From: Lentibacter algarum
GTDB taxonomy: Bacteria > Pseudomonadota > Alphaproteobacteria > Rhodobacterales > Rhodobacteraceae
Direction of reading: 5' to 3'
NCBI RefSeq assembly: GCF_018860975.1
Contig: NZ_JAHKQI010000002.1
Span: 1-64,000 of the forward strand
Length of the DNA: 64,000 nt
Shown here: piece after piece, positions 55,206 through 63,622 of the stretch
Numbering within the stretch: position 1 is the first letter of the stretch
Layout of the letters: each line of letters starts with the position of its first letter
Program-made: the position numbers and the translations under genes
Notes under the pieces: generated by a model
Seen by the model: the letters and a program-made list of their open reading frames with translations, nothing else
Databases searched by the model: none
Told to the model about the DNA's origin: nothing

Positions 55206-56753
55206 TTAACCGGCGGGTGCCAGCTTTGGCTGTGTCTTTCGGGCAGCGCTGGATACGGTGTTGAATGTCACGATTGCCGAGGTCCCGTCATGCGTGCGCA
55301 ACTGGAATGTAAGCGCTTCTCCATTGCGAAGCTTCAGGCTGCCGTCAGTTGAGCTGCTGCCGTGCAGCTTGCGCAGAGCTGATTGCAACGCTTCCAAGCC
55401 TTCGCAAGCCTCAAACTTCTGACGGCAGCTTTGTAAAAACTGCGGCACGGTGTGCTCTGCCGTAGATGCGCTGTCTGAAATATTGAAAAGCGTTTTGAAG
55501 GTGGAGTTCCAAAACACGACAGAACCGTCAGGGCCGAATATGACAACGGCACTCTTCAATGTTTCAAGCGCAGTGTTGCTCAATTCGATCTGGCCTTTGA
55601 AGCGTCTGGTTAGCGTTATCTCGGCGGTGATGTCTTCGATCAAGAGAGCAATGGCGCCGTCAGGGTGCGGTCGGCCTGAAACACGGTAGGTAAGCCCGCT
55701 CGGCAGGCTCCAGGTTTCCTGATAGTTTCCGCCGACAGACTTCACGACAAGATCGGCGATCTGGCTGCGCCATGATGCATAGTCTTTTGGCTCGGGCATG
55801 ATCCGGTTTTCGCGCAATTGGTCAAAGAAGCTTTGCAAGTTTGGTTGTGCAGAAAGGAAGTGGGCCGGTAGAGCCGTGAGGTCTACCAAGGCGGGGTTGA
55901 ACAGCACCAGCCGTCTGTCGCGGTCAAAAATAGCCAAGCCGATCGAGAGCTGGGCAAATGTTTTTGCGAGGGTCTGAACAAATTTGCGCTGAGCGACTTC
56001 AGCGGCGATGAGCCCATCGACGTTGATCGCATAGTTGAAGTAACTGTCATATTCGAGCTCGAACATCGAAACATCAAACCAATGCGTTTGGCCGTTTTTC
56101 CTTGGGTGCATAAGAGAGACCCGGTCGCCGGAGTTTTGCATCGCTTTGATAGTGTCGAATTCAAACACGGGCGCCTCGGGCGATTGTGGTGACCCAAGCA
56201 TTTTGTATGCCTCGTTTGCCCAGATCAGTTCGCTTTCAAGCGACGCGATCCAGACCGGGTGTGGAAGCTTGTTAAGCGACTCGAAAGTCAGCTCACGGTG
56301 GGCGCGACCAGTCATAGCGCGGTGCCTGTCGGCAAGGTTGGGAATGGCATTGTCGCAGACATAAAAGCGACTTCTATTGTCCTCAAGTATAACATGAAGG
56401 CGAGCACTGTCATGAGACACAGAAGAGGGCAGAATCTCGTCGACTTTGACTGTCGCGTTGCGCGCTTCGTTTAGCAAAGCGGGTAGAGAGTCAAAGCGGC
56501 TGGCGAGGGCACTTTTGACATTACCAAGCGTAACATCATCCGGACTGGTCTTGTTGACAAGCTCAAGCGCGCTTTGGCTCGCGTCTGTGCAGCGGTCGGC
56601 ATTGAATGTGAAGTAAATCTCACCGCTTTCGAGCCGCTTTGAGCCGCCTTTTTGTTGTGGAGACGGGGCCGTGAACCGGACCAGGGCAAAGGCAGCAATA
56701 ACGGTAAGGCTGCTTGCTGCAAGCACGAGGGCAATATCGGCAAGAGAAATCAA
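55206..56753 (-). CDS. Membrane-anchored PAS-domain protein without a kinase domain
   Basis: The 515-residue protein starts with a membrane helix (DIALVLAASSLTVIAAFALVRF), followed by a poorly conserved region to about residue 165. Three PAS-like units follow: KLPHPVWIASLESELIWANEAYKML, then LSIGLAIFDRDRRLVLFNPALVDLTALPA, and SAVVIFGPDGSVVFWNSTFKTLF (in parts). The second is of the type found before histidine kinases (PEPKDYASWR). No HisKA or ATPase motif is present. The start at TTG 56753 is based on GGAG nine bases before it; an in-frame TTG at 56768 is poorer. It lies 58 bases downstream of regB on the same strand. It could be a sensory partner of RegB or an independent signal protein. Confidence 0.72.
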   Translation of the reverse strand: MISLADIALVLAASSLTVIAAFALVRFTAPSPQQKGGSKRLESGEIYFTFNADRCTDASQSALELVNKTSPDDVTLGNVKSALASRFDSLPALLNEARNATVKVDEILPSSVSHDSARLHVILEDNRSRFYVCDNAIPNLADRHRAMTGRAHRELTFESLNKLPHPVWIASLESELIWANEAYKMLGSPQSPEAPVFEFDTIKAMQNSGDRVSLMHPRKNGQTHWFDVSMFELEYDSYFNYAINVDGLIAAEVAQRKFVQTLAKTFAQLSIGLAIFDRDRRLVLFNPALVDLTALPAHFLSAQPNLQSFFDQLRENRIMPEPKDYASWRSQIADLVVKSVGGNYQETWSLPSGLTYRVSGRPHPDGAIALLIEDITAEITLTRRFKGQIELSNTALETLKSAVVIFGPDGSVVFWNSTFKTLFNISDSASTAEHTVPQFLQSCRQKFEACEGLEALQSALRKLHGSSSTDGSLKLRNGEALTFQLRTHDGTSAIVTFNTVSSAARKTQPKLAPAG

Positions 56754-56811
56754 GTTTAAACACTCCAAAGATAGGCGGAGTTTTTTCGCAAATGGTTAAC
56801 AATTGGTTAAT

Positions 56812-58191
56812 CTAGGTCTGAATAAGTTCGTTCTGGCCGATTGGTCGGCGTTTGTCTTCTGCGGAGACAGTTATCGCATCGTTCGCCCAGCGGACAACCA
56901 CGACCGCGCCGGTGCGGTGCTCTTTCAAATCGTCTTCGAGCAAACTGTCATGACCGTTGGCAAAACTAAGCTCGGCGCCGCTGCGTTCAAGCAAGGTCTT
57001 GGCGATGAAGAGTCCAAGGCCCATACCTTCGTAGGCAGTGTTATTGGCCCGCTCCTGAGAGTTTTTTCTGCGGCGCATGAACGGATCCCCGAGCCTCCCG
57101 ATCATACTCGCCGGAAATCCACTTCCGTCGTCAGAAATGCGAACTGAAATACTGTGTTCTGTCCAGCGTGTTTCAACCCAAACGACCTCACGAGAAAAGT
57201 CGACAGCGTTCTGGATGAGGTTTCGAATTCCATGAATGACTTCGGGTTTTCGGTAGACAAGAGGTTGCTCAAGGTTGTCGGTTCCGACTTGCGAAAAGAG
57301 GATGCTTTTGCCGCGGTCAAGGTGAGGGCCGGCGGCTTCTTCAATGACAGCGGTAATCAGGCCGCGACGCAGGTATAGATCATCTTTTCCGGCGCGGCCC
57401 ATTGAGCGCAGGATGTCGCGGCATCTGTCTGTCTGTTCGGCGATGAGGGTGATATCCTCATAGGGATCGCTGCCTTCTTCAAAGTCCTCAAGCATCTCTG
57501 AGCTTGTCAGCTTGATTGTCGCCAAGGGCGTGCCCAACTCATGTGCGGCGGCGGCAACGACACCGCCCAAATCTGTCAGTTTCTGTTCTCGCATCAAAGC
57601 CATTTGAGCGGCTTGAAAGGCTTCGGACATGGCGTTTGCTTCAGATGCAATACTGCGCACATAAACCCCGAGAAACCCGATCGCGATAACCAGAGCTGCC
57701 CACATGCCGAAGATGAAGATGTCTGGCATGCGCATGACCAGCCCCTGATCTGTGCGCAGCGGAAGATGATACAATCCAAGCAGAGTTACGATGGCGAAAG
57801 CGATTGCTCCGAGCATCAGCGTCCGGCGCGACGACAAGACAGCCGCCGAAATAGCCACGGGCCCCAGTATCAAGATAGAAAACGGGTTGTGAAGCCCGCC
57901 AGACAGAAACAACAGAGCGCCGAGCTGTAGGAGATCAAACAGCATCACAAAGAAGTTTTCTCTCTCCGAGAGTCGGCGGTTTTTGGGGAAGATCGACATC
58001 GACACAAGGTTTGCGAGCACAGAGGCTCCCACGACCAAAAAGAACAACCCGACTTCAAGTTGAAGCGAGTAAACTTGAACTGCGACCACAAGTGCGGCAA
58101 GTTGCCCCGTTATCGCGGCCCAACGAAGCCATATAACGGTGCGCAAGCGGATGTATCCGCCACGGTTGCTGTAGGGTGAGTCGGGTTGCAT
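56812..58191 (-). CDS. regB: Redox-responsive sensor histidine kinase RegB (PrrB)
   Basis: RegB senses the membrane quinone pool and phosphorylates RegA to control respiration, photosynthesis, nitrogen and carbon fixation genes. The 459-residue protein has six membrane helices with the quinone-interacting GGLHNPFSILILG (residues ~98-110). The phosphorylated His217 lies in VAAAAHELGTPLATIK. A redox-active Cys257 lies in QTDRCRDILRSMG. The offset from R. capsulatus RegB (His225, Cys265) is constant. The C-terminal ATPase has SDDGSGFP and GMGLGLFIAK. It is divergent from senC and regA, the known arrangement. Confidence 0.96.
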   Translation of the reverse strand: MQPDSPYSNRGGYIRLRTVIWLRWAAITGQLAALVVAVQVYSLQLEVGLFFLVVGASVLANLVSMSIFPKNRRLSERENFFVMLFDLLQLGALLFLSGGLHNPFSILILGPVAISAAVLSSRRTLMLGAIAFAIVTLLGLYHLPLRTDQGLVMRMPDIFIFGMWAALVIAIGFLGVYVRSIASEANAMSEAFQAAQMALMREQKLTDLGGVVAAAAHELGTPLATIKLTSSEMLEDFEEGSDPYEDITLIAEQTDRCRDILRSMGRAGKDDLYLRRGLITAVIEEAAGPHLDRGKSILFSQVGTDNLEQPLVYRKPEVIHGIRNLIQNAVDFSREVVWVETRWTEHSISVRISDDGSGFPASMIGRLGDPFMRRRKNSQERANNTAYEGMGLGLFIAKTLLERSGAELSFANGHDSLLEDDLKEHRTGAVVVVRWANDAITVSAEDKRRPIGQNELIQT

Positions 58192-58269
58192 GTCGGCCAG
58201 TTAGCTATACCAGTTGAGAGTTGTCGAGCTTACCCACAATGCTTAGATTTCACAAAGAAAGGAAGCCAT

Positions 58270-58923
58270 ATGTCAAAGAAACCTCTTTTGAGCAGCGCGG
58301 CGGTTGTAACGCTTGTTCTGGCAGGCGGGCTGGGCACGCTCCTTGCAGGCACGTTTGCTTACACGCAGTTTGCCAACTCTGGAGACAAATTTGCTGACTG
58401 CCGCGTTGGAGCGGTTGCTGGCGGCGGCGGAGACATCGGCGGGCCGTTTGAGCTTGTAGATGAAACAGGCAAAACAGTAACTGACAAGGATGTGATCACC
58501 GGCCCGACTTTGGTATACTTTGGATACACGTTTTGCCCTGATGTGTGCCCGCTCGATGCCTCGCGCAATGCGGAGGCAGTAACGCTACTTCAAGAGCGCG
58601 GCTACTCGGTGAAACCTGTGTTTATCTCGATTGATGCGGAACGAGATACGCCTGAAGCCCTTGCCGAGTTTACCGACGTTATGCACCCGGACATGCTCGG
58701 CCTTACCGGCACCGAAGAACAGTTGAAGCAGGCAAGCCTCGCCTATCGCACCTACTTCAAGAAACAGCCAGCGGACGATGGTGACGATGATTACTATCTG
58801 ATTGACCACTCGACCTTCTCATATTTCATGCTGCCGGATGCAGGCTTTGTTGACTTTGTCAGACACGAGGAACCCGCTGAAGCCGTTGCCAAGCGGTTGC
58901 AGTGCTTTCTCGACAAGGGCTGA
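58270..58923 (+). CDS. senC: SCO1/SenC-family copper chaperone (PrrC)
   Basis: SenC delivers copper to cytochrome c oxidase and signals to RegBA. The 217-residue protein has an N-terminal membrane helix (AVVTLVLAGGLGTLLAGTFAYTQF) and a periplasmic thioredoxin-like domain. The copper ligands are in YFGYTFCPDVCPLDASRN (CxxxC) and a His near residue 178 (IDHSTFSYFMLPD). VFISIDAERDTPEAL is also typical. ATG at 58270 follows AAAGGAAG; a longer open frame to 58186 includes part of the regB promoter. It precedes regA by 73 bases. Confidence 0.95.
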   Translation: MSKKPLLSSAAVVTLVLAGGLGTLLAGTFAYTQFANSGDKFADCRVGAVAGGGGDIGGPFELVDETGKTVTDKDVITGPTLVYFGYTFCPDVCPLDASRNAEAVTLLQERGYSVKPVFISIDAERDTPEALAEFTDVMHPDMLGLTGTEEQLKQASLAYRTYFKKQPADDGDDDYYLIDHSTFSYFMLPDAGFVDFVRHEEPAEAVAKRLQCFLDKG

Positions 58924-58996
58924 GAAACACGCATCTGTTTGACGCGGTGTCGTGAAGCGAGCTATGAATTGATGGCACGCAGAGGGGGAGCAGGCT

Positions 58997-59548
58997 ATGC
59001 CGGATGCACAACTGGAAATTGGCGAAGACAAGACCCTGCTGTTGCTTGACGATGATGAGCCCTTTTTGCGGCGGTTGGCTAAGGCCATGGAAAAGCGCGG
59101 CTTTGAAGTGGAAACTGCTGGTTCGGTTGCGGCCGGAGTTGCTATCGCGACAGCACGACCACCAGCTTTTGCGGTATGTGACTTGCGGCTTGAAGACGGC
59201 AACGGGCTTGATGTCGTCGAGGTGCTGCGAGAAAAACGCCCAGATAGCCGCATAGTTGTGCTGACGGGTTACGGCGCGATCGCGACAGCTGTAACGGCCG
59301 TAAAAATAGGTGCGACTGATTATCTCTCAAAACCTGCTGACGCTAAGGACATTACAAATGCGCTGCTGGCCTCGGGAACCGACTTGCCGCCGCCGCCTGA
59401 AAACCCGATGAGCGCCGACCGTGTGCGCTGGGAGCATATCCAGCGGGTGTATGAGTTGTGTGACCGCAATGTGAGCGAAACTGCGCGGCGCTTGAATATG
59501 CACCGCAGAACCTTGCAGCGCATTCTGGCCAAACGCAGCCCCAAGTAA
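58997..59548 (+). CDS. regA: Redox response regulator RegA (PrrA)
   Basis: RegA is the global regulator phosphorylated by RegB. The 183-residue protein has an N-terminal receiver domain with the acidic pocket LLLDDDEPF, the phosphorylated Asp62 in AVCDLRLEDGNGLD and the VLTGYGAIATAV loop with the conserved Lys in DYLSKPADA. A proline-rich linker (PPPPENP) and the helix-turn-helix NVSETARRLNMHRRTLQRIL follow. Size and order match the family closely. It shares its stop region with the next gene, whose GTG begins at the following base. Confidence 0.97.
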   Translation: MPDAQLEIGEDKTLLLLDDDEPFLRRLAKAMEKRGFEVETAGSVAAGVAIATARPPAFAVCDLRLEDGNGLDVVEVLREKRPDSRIVVLTGYGAIATAVTAVKIGATDYLSKPADAKDITNALLASGTDLPPPPENPMSADRVRWEHIQRVYELCDRNVSETARRLNMHRRTLQRILAKRSPK

Positions 59549-60595
59549 GTGAGCAGTGATCCGACAACTTCGCCCAGCCCGCATGGTGGTTGGTCCCAGT
59601 CGGTTGTTGTGTTGGAAGATGCGGTGGTTGTTCCGCCTTCGACATCAGCCAAGTTGGTTGTTAAAGCCGGTGTATTCAGCAGTAATAGAGACTATTGCAG
59701 GCATGCAGCAATGTGGCGGCGTGACAAACTGATCACGGCAGAACCAGTCTTTGAAACACCCAGATCAAAGCTGCAAGGTAAGTGGCTTTGGGGTGGTGTG
59801 CTTTACCATCATTTCGGGCATTTTCAGGTTGAAAGTACCGCGCGCCTTTGGGCTGTGAAGCGTTTTCGAGACGAGATTGAAGGGGTGGTGTTTACGCCCC
59901 GTGACGTAAAAAACGGTGCGGAGGTGTTGGCTTACGAGCGTGATTATCTGCAACTGGCAGTGGGTGATTTGCCCGTGAAGTTGCTGAGCGCATCTACAGA
60001 AATTGAGGCACTTGTCGTGCCGGGACAGGGCTTTGGACTTGGGCGTATTGCTGGCGGCACACGGGTGTTTCGCCGCTTTATTGATCAGCAGTTTGCACAG
60101 GACGTCGCGCCGGACGGGCCAGAAAAGCTGTTCATTTCTCGCTCCAAGCAAGGGCTCGGGCAAGGCGGGTTTGTTGGGGAAGAAGTGCTTGATAGACGGA
60201 TGCACAAGGCGGGTTACACCGTGTTCTGGCCTGAGGAACACAGCATCGGCGAGCAAGTTGCGCGCTATAAGGCGGCACAACGGGTTGTGGCGCTTGACGG
60301 CTCGGCGTTGCATTTGTTTGCGATGGTTGCGCGCAGGCCTCAGACGGTCGCGGTTATCCTGCGACGCGAGCGTATTGCCAGCCGGTCTCTCAGGCAACAT
60401 CTGCACAAGTTCATGGGGCGTAAACCGCTGGTGATTGACGCTTTGAACGATACTTCCGAGGCCGAGCACGGCAAAAAGCGGCTTATTTCAGCGCTCGATT
60501 TCGACATGATCGGAAAGGCGCTGAAAAAGCACGACTTTATTGAAAAAATGGAACCGTGGGGAGGGTTGACCGCCAGTGAAGTTAGCGCAGATTGA
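59549..60595 (+). CDS. Glycosyltransferase family 61 (DUF563) protein
   Basis: The 348-residue protein has GT61 features: LYHHFGHFQVESTARLWA with the conserved His/Glu region (~residues 87-104), KLFISRSKQGLGQ, and the C-terminal donor-binding FWPEEHSIGEQVARYKAAQRVVALDGSALHL. Family members transfer xylose or other sugars, and bacterial ones act in surface polysaccharides. No signal peptide is visible. GTG at 59549 starts directly after the regA TAA, so translation is probably coupled to regA. The last 14 bases overlap the convergent GNAT gene. Confidence 0.88.
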   Translation: MSSDPTTSPSPHGGWSQSVVVLEDAVVVPPSTSAKLVVKAGVFSSNRDYCRHAAMWRRDKLITAEPVFETPRSKLQGKWLWGGVLYHHFGHFQVESTARLWAVKRFRDEIEGVVFTPRDVKNGAEVLAYERDYLQLAVGDLPVKLLSASTEIEALVVPGQGFGLGRIAGGTRVFRRFIDQQFAQDVAPDGPEKLFISRSKQGLGQGGFVGEEVLDRRMHKAGYTVFWPEEHSIGEQVARYKAAQRVVALDGSALHLFAMVARRPQTVAVILRRERIASRSLRQHLHKFMGRKPLVIDALNDTSEAEHGKKRLISALDFDMIGKALKKHDFIEKMEPWGGLTASEVSAD

Positions 60596-61037
60596 AGCGG
60601 GTTGAAACGCGCTCGGCGTCGCGCTTGTATGGCTCAAAGCCACGCGATTGATAGTAGGCAATGCCGCCGGAGTTTTCAGCTTTAATGGTGGCGTTGATCC
60701 AGGCAAAGCCGAGATCTCTAGCTGCCTTCTGTGTCTGCTCAAACAACGCTGAACCGATACCAAGCTGTGCCTTACCGACACGGGCAAATGTTGCGATGCT
60801 GCACGCCTCATCGGGGAGCGAATGATAGGGGCTGATTTTCTGGAAACCCAGAACCTCGCCTTTGTCGTTCTCGGCCAAAAACCAAGCTGAATTGGCCTTA
60901 TTAGACTCTATCCAAGACACCATATCATCCCGTGATTTGGGGTCTTTGATCGCTGTGGTGCCACCAATTGCGATGATCTCGTTGAGAAGCTCGGCGAGCT
61001 GGCGGGCGTCGTGTGATGTGACGCGCCGAATGTGCAT
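60582..61037 (-). CDS. GNAT-family N-acetyltransferase
   Basis: The 151-residue protein has the GNAT fold with the acetyl-CoA loop VGKAQLGIGSALFEQTQKAARDLG (~residues 92-115; R/QxxGxG/A is QLGIGS) and the C-terminal NSGGIAYYQSRGFEPYKRD. It is of the small-molecule type, and the substrate is unknown. It overlaps the HD gene stop by one base (TAATG junction), so they are likely co-expressed. Confidence 0.87.
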   Translation of the reverse strand: MHIRRVTSHDARQLAELLNEIIAIGGTTAIKDPKSRDDMVSWIESNKANSAWFLAENDKGEVLGFQKISPYHSLPDEACSIATFARVGKAQLGIGSALFEQTQKAARDLGFAWINATIKAENSGGIAYYQSRGFEPYKRDAERVSTRFNLR

Positions 61038-61642
61038 TAGAGCTGCTCCAGCAAAGCGTTGTGACGGGCCGTAAAACTGTTGCGCGCTTCAACGGGAGGG
61101 CGCAGTTGCAGAGAGAGGCCATCAAGCAGGGAGGTATCCGGTTTGCCAAAGAACTTGTCGGCCTCTGCAACGGTAAAGCCGGCGATTTGGGTTGCCTCGA
61201 GCCAAGCAGAAATCTTGTCAGCGCTTTTGATCTGCTTTTTGATTGCAGTCGGGATCTTGGCGGGCAAGCCAAAGCGAATGTGAATGGCGGCGGCGAGTCG
61301 CTCGTCGAGCTCTTCATAACCCGGACCGACCGAAGCTTTGACTGGCGAGATCATATCACCGATTACGTATTCGGGCGCATCATGCAACAGTGCGGCGAGG
61401 CGCCACTTTGCAGGAGCGTTGGGCGCGATACGACCAAACAGCGCTTCGACAAGCAAGGAGTGCTCGGCAACGGAATAGGCAAAGTCGCCTATTGTTTGTC
61501 CGTTCCAACGCGCCACAAAGGCAAGGCCGTGGGCGATATCTTCTATTTCGATGTCAATTGCTGTTGGATCAAGCAAGTCAAGCCGCCGGCCGGACAGCAT
61601 GCGCTGCCACGCGCGCACTTGTTTTTGCGATGATTTTGCCAT
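61037..61642 (-). CDS. HD-domain phosphohydrolase (YfbR-like)
   Basis: The 201-residue protein has an HD domain: VAEHSLLVEALF gives the first His, and LAALLHDAPEYVIGDMISPVK gives the HD pair and metal ligands (~residues 87-91). The ISPVK segment and the length are like those of YfbR 5'-deoxynucleotidase. Its exact substrate is inferred only at family level. Coupled to the GNAT gene. Confidence 0.85.
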   Translation of the reverse strand: MAKSSQKQVRAWQRMLSGRRLDLLDPTAIDIEIEDIAHGLAFVARWNGQTIGDFAYSVAEHSLLVEALFGRIAPNAPAKWRLAALLHDAPEYVIGDMISPVKASVGPGYEELDERLAAAIHIRFGLPAKIPTAIKKQIKSADKISAWLEATQIAGFTVAEADKFFGKPDTSLLDGLSLQLRPPVEARNSFTARHNALLEQL

Positions 61643-61782
61643 TTTTGAGCCCGCCTATAGTGATGCGCCCTTTTCTTGCCACATTTAGCGCGCATTGTAA
61701 GCGTCAGGATCAGAAAAACTGACCGAAGAAGCGGCCACGCTAGAGGGCCGGCATATTGAGAGTAGACATCGAGGAGCTTGGC

Positions 61783-62106
61783 ATGATCGAGCGATTTTTT
61801 ACAATGCGCGTATTTGCGTTGATGATACTGGCGTTTGGCGCTGTTTTGACATCGCTTCCTGCGCACGCCGAAAGCTGTGGCGTTCGCGCTGATGTGGTAG
61901 CAAAACTCCAAGGCAGCTTTCAGGAGCAACTGACGGGTGGCGGGCTGCACGGGCATAGCGCCGTTGTTGAGGTTTGGACCTCGCCCAAAACAGGCACTTT
62001 CACTGTTATCACTACGGATACGGCGGGAATGTCCTGTATTCTGGCGACCGGCACCAACTGGCAAGACAGTGCGAAAGTGACGAGAACAGGCGCGCAAACG
62101 CTGTAG
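61783..62106 (+). CDS. Small secreted protein of unknown function
   Basis: The 107-residue product has a signal peptide (MRVFALMILAFGAVLTSLPAHA inside, cut before ESCG), leaving ~76 residues with two cysteines (ESCG and MSCIL) that may form one disulfide. ATG at 61783 follows GAGGAGCTTGGC; an in-frame ATG at 61804 is an alternative. I recognise no domain. It is single, between the HD gene (divergent) and ahcY (88 bases downstream). Confidence 0.68.
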   Translation: MIERFFTMRVFALMILAFGAVLTSLPAHAESCGVRADVVAKLQGSFQEQLTGGGLHGHSAVVEVWTSPKTGTFTVITTDTAGMSCILATGTNWQDSAKVTRTGAQTL

Positions 62107-62194
62107 TCATTCGCACAAGTTGCACAAATTTAAATGAGGTGATATCGCCACGGCAAAGCCAGTATTCTGGTTAAAGCTATGAAAAGGTATCCCC

Positions 62195-63586
62195 ATGTTT
62201 GACGACTATATTGTTAAAGATATCGCCCTTGCGGAATTTGGCCGCAAAGAGCTTGATATTGCCGAAACCGAAATGCCGGGCCTGATGGCTTTGCGCGCCG
62301 AATATGGCGATAGCAAACCATTGAAAGGCTCGCGCATTGTTGGCTCACTTCACATGACTATCCAAACCGCGGTTCTGATCGAAACGCTGGTTGAGCTAGG
62401 CGCTGATGTGCGCTGGGCCTCATGCAATATTTTCTCGACACAAGACCACGCTGCTGCCGCGATCGCCGCGGGCGGCACGCCTGTCTTCGCGATCAAAGGC
62501 CAGACATTGACCGAGCACTGGGACTACCTTGACCGCTCGTTCATGTTCCCCGAGGGCGCGAACCTGATCCTCGATGATGGCGGCGACGCGACGCTTTATG
62601 TGCTGCTCGGCGCACGTGTTGAAGCGGGTGAGACAGACTTGATCGAAGTGCCAACGTCGGAAGAAGAAGAAGCGATTTTTGCGCAAATCAAAAAACGCAT
62701 GGCGGCAAGCCCTGGCTGGTTCACAAAAACACGCAATGACATTCAGGGTGTTTCCGAAGAAACCACAACTGGCGTTCACCGCCTTTATGATCTGCACAAG
62801 AAAGGCCAACTTCCTTTCCCCGCGATCAACGTCAACGACTCGGTCACCAAGTCAAAGTTTGACAACAAATACGGCTGTAAAGAGAGCCTTGTTGATGGCA
62901 TCCGCCGCGCCACCGACACGATGATGGCTGGTAAGGTTGCTGTCGTTATGGGCTACGGCGATGTTGGCAAAGGCTCGGCGGCTTCGCTTTCGGGCGCTGG
63001 TGCTCGGGTGAAAGTAACTGAAGTTGACCCGATCTGCGCGTTGCAAGCCGCAATGGACGGCTTTGAAGTTGTGCTGCTCGAAGATGTTGTTGCTACGGCT
63101 GATATCTTCATCACCACAACCGGCAACAAAGACGTGATCCGCATCGAGCACATGCGCGAGATGAAGGACATGGCGATTGTTGGCAACATCGGCCACTTTG
63201 ACAACGAGATTCAGGTCGCGAACCTGAAGAACCACAAGTGGACGAACATTAAAGAACAGGTCGACATGATCGAGATGCCAAATGGCAACCGCTTGATCCT
63301 GCTCTCGGAAGGCCGTTTGCTCAACCTCGGCAACGCAACGGGCCACCCGAGCTTCGTTATGTCGGCGAGCTTCACCAACCAAGTGCTGGCGCAGATGGAA
63401 TTGTTCACCAATGGCGACAGCTACGAGAACCAAGTTTACATCTTGCCTAAGCACCTCGACGAAAAAGTTGCGCGTCTGCACCTTGATCGTATCGGCGTGA
63501 AGCTCAGCAAGCTCGACAAAGAGCAAGCCGACTACATCGGCGTGAGCACAGATGGGCCGTTCAAGCCCGAGCACTACCGCTACTAA
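62195..63586 (+). CDS. ahcY: Adenosylhomocysteinase (S-adenosyl-L-homocysteine hydrolase)
   Basis: AhcY splits S-adenosylhomocysteine into adenosine and homocysteine, removing product inhibition of methyltransferases. The 463-residue protein has [40 protein letters not shown], pieces that contain the substrate His, Asp and Cys. It also has [21 protein letters not shown], with the catalytic Lys and Asp, and the NAD loop [15 protein letters not shown]. The C-terminus [10 protein letters not shown] is the family end. ATG at 62195 follows AAAAGG. Its 88-base leader has no recognisable SAH riboswitch. The extensin-family gene follows. Confidence 0.97.
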   Translation: MFDDYIVKDIALAEFGRKELDIAETEMPGLMALRAEYGDSKPLKGSRIVGSLHMTIQTAVLIETLVELGADVRWASCNIFSTQDHAAAAIAAGGTPVFAIKGQTLTEHWDYLDRSFMFPEGANLILDDGGDATLYVLLGARVEAGETDLIEVPTSEEEEAIFAQIKKRMAASPGWFTKTRNDIQGVSEETTTGVHRLYDLHKKGQLPFPAINVNDSVTKSKFDNKYGCKESLVDGIRRATDTMMAGKVAVVMGYGDVGKGSAASLSGAGARVKVTEVDPICALQAAMDGFEVVLLEDVVATADIFITTTGNKDVIRIEHMREMKDMAIVGNIGHFDNEIQVANLKNHKWTNIKEQVDMIEMPNGNRLILLSEGRLLNLGNATGHPSFVMSASFTNQVLAQMELFTNGDSYENQVYILPKHLDEKVARLHLDRIGVKLSKLDKEQADYIGVSTDGPFKPEHYRY

Positions 63587-63622
63587 AGCGTGAAAATATT
63601 TATTAAAGGGCTCCGTTTGGCT

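Noticed and set aside
62107-62194. Possible SAH riboswitch before ahcY
   Set aside because: The 88-base leader has short hairpins (GGTGATATCGCC, CCAGTATTCTGG) but not the conserved SAH riboswitch core as I remember it. A covariance-model search would settle this.
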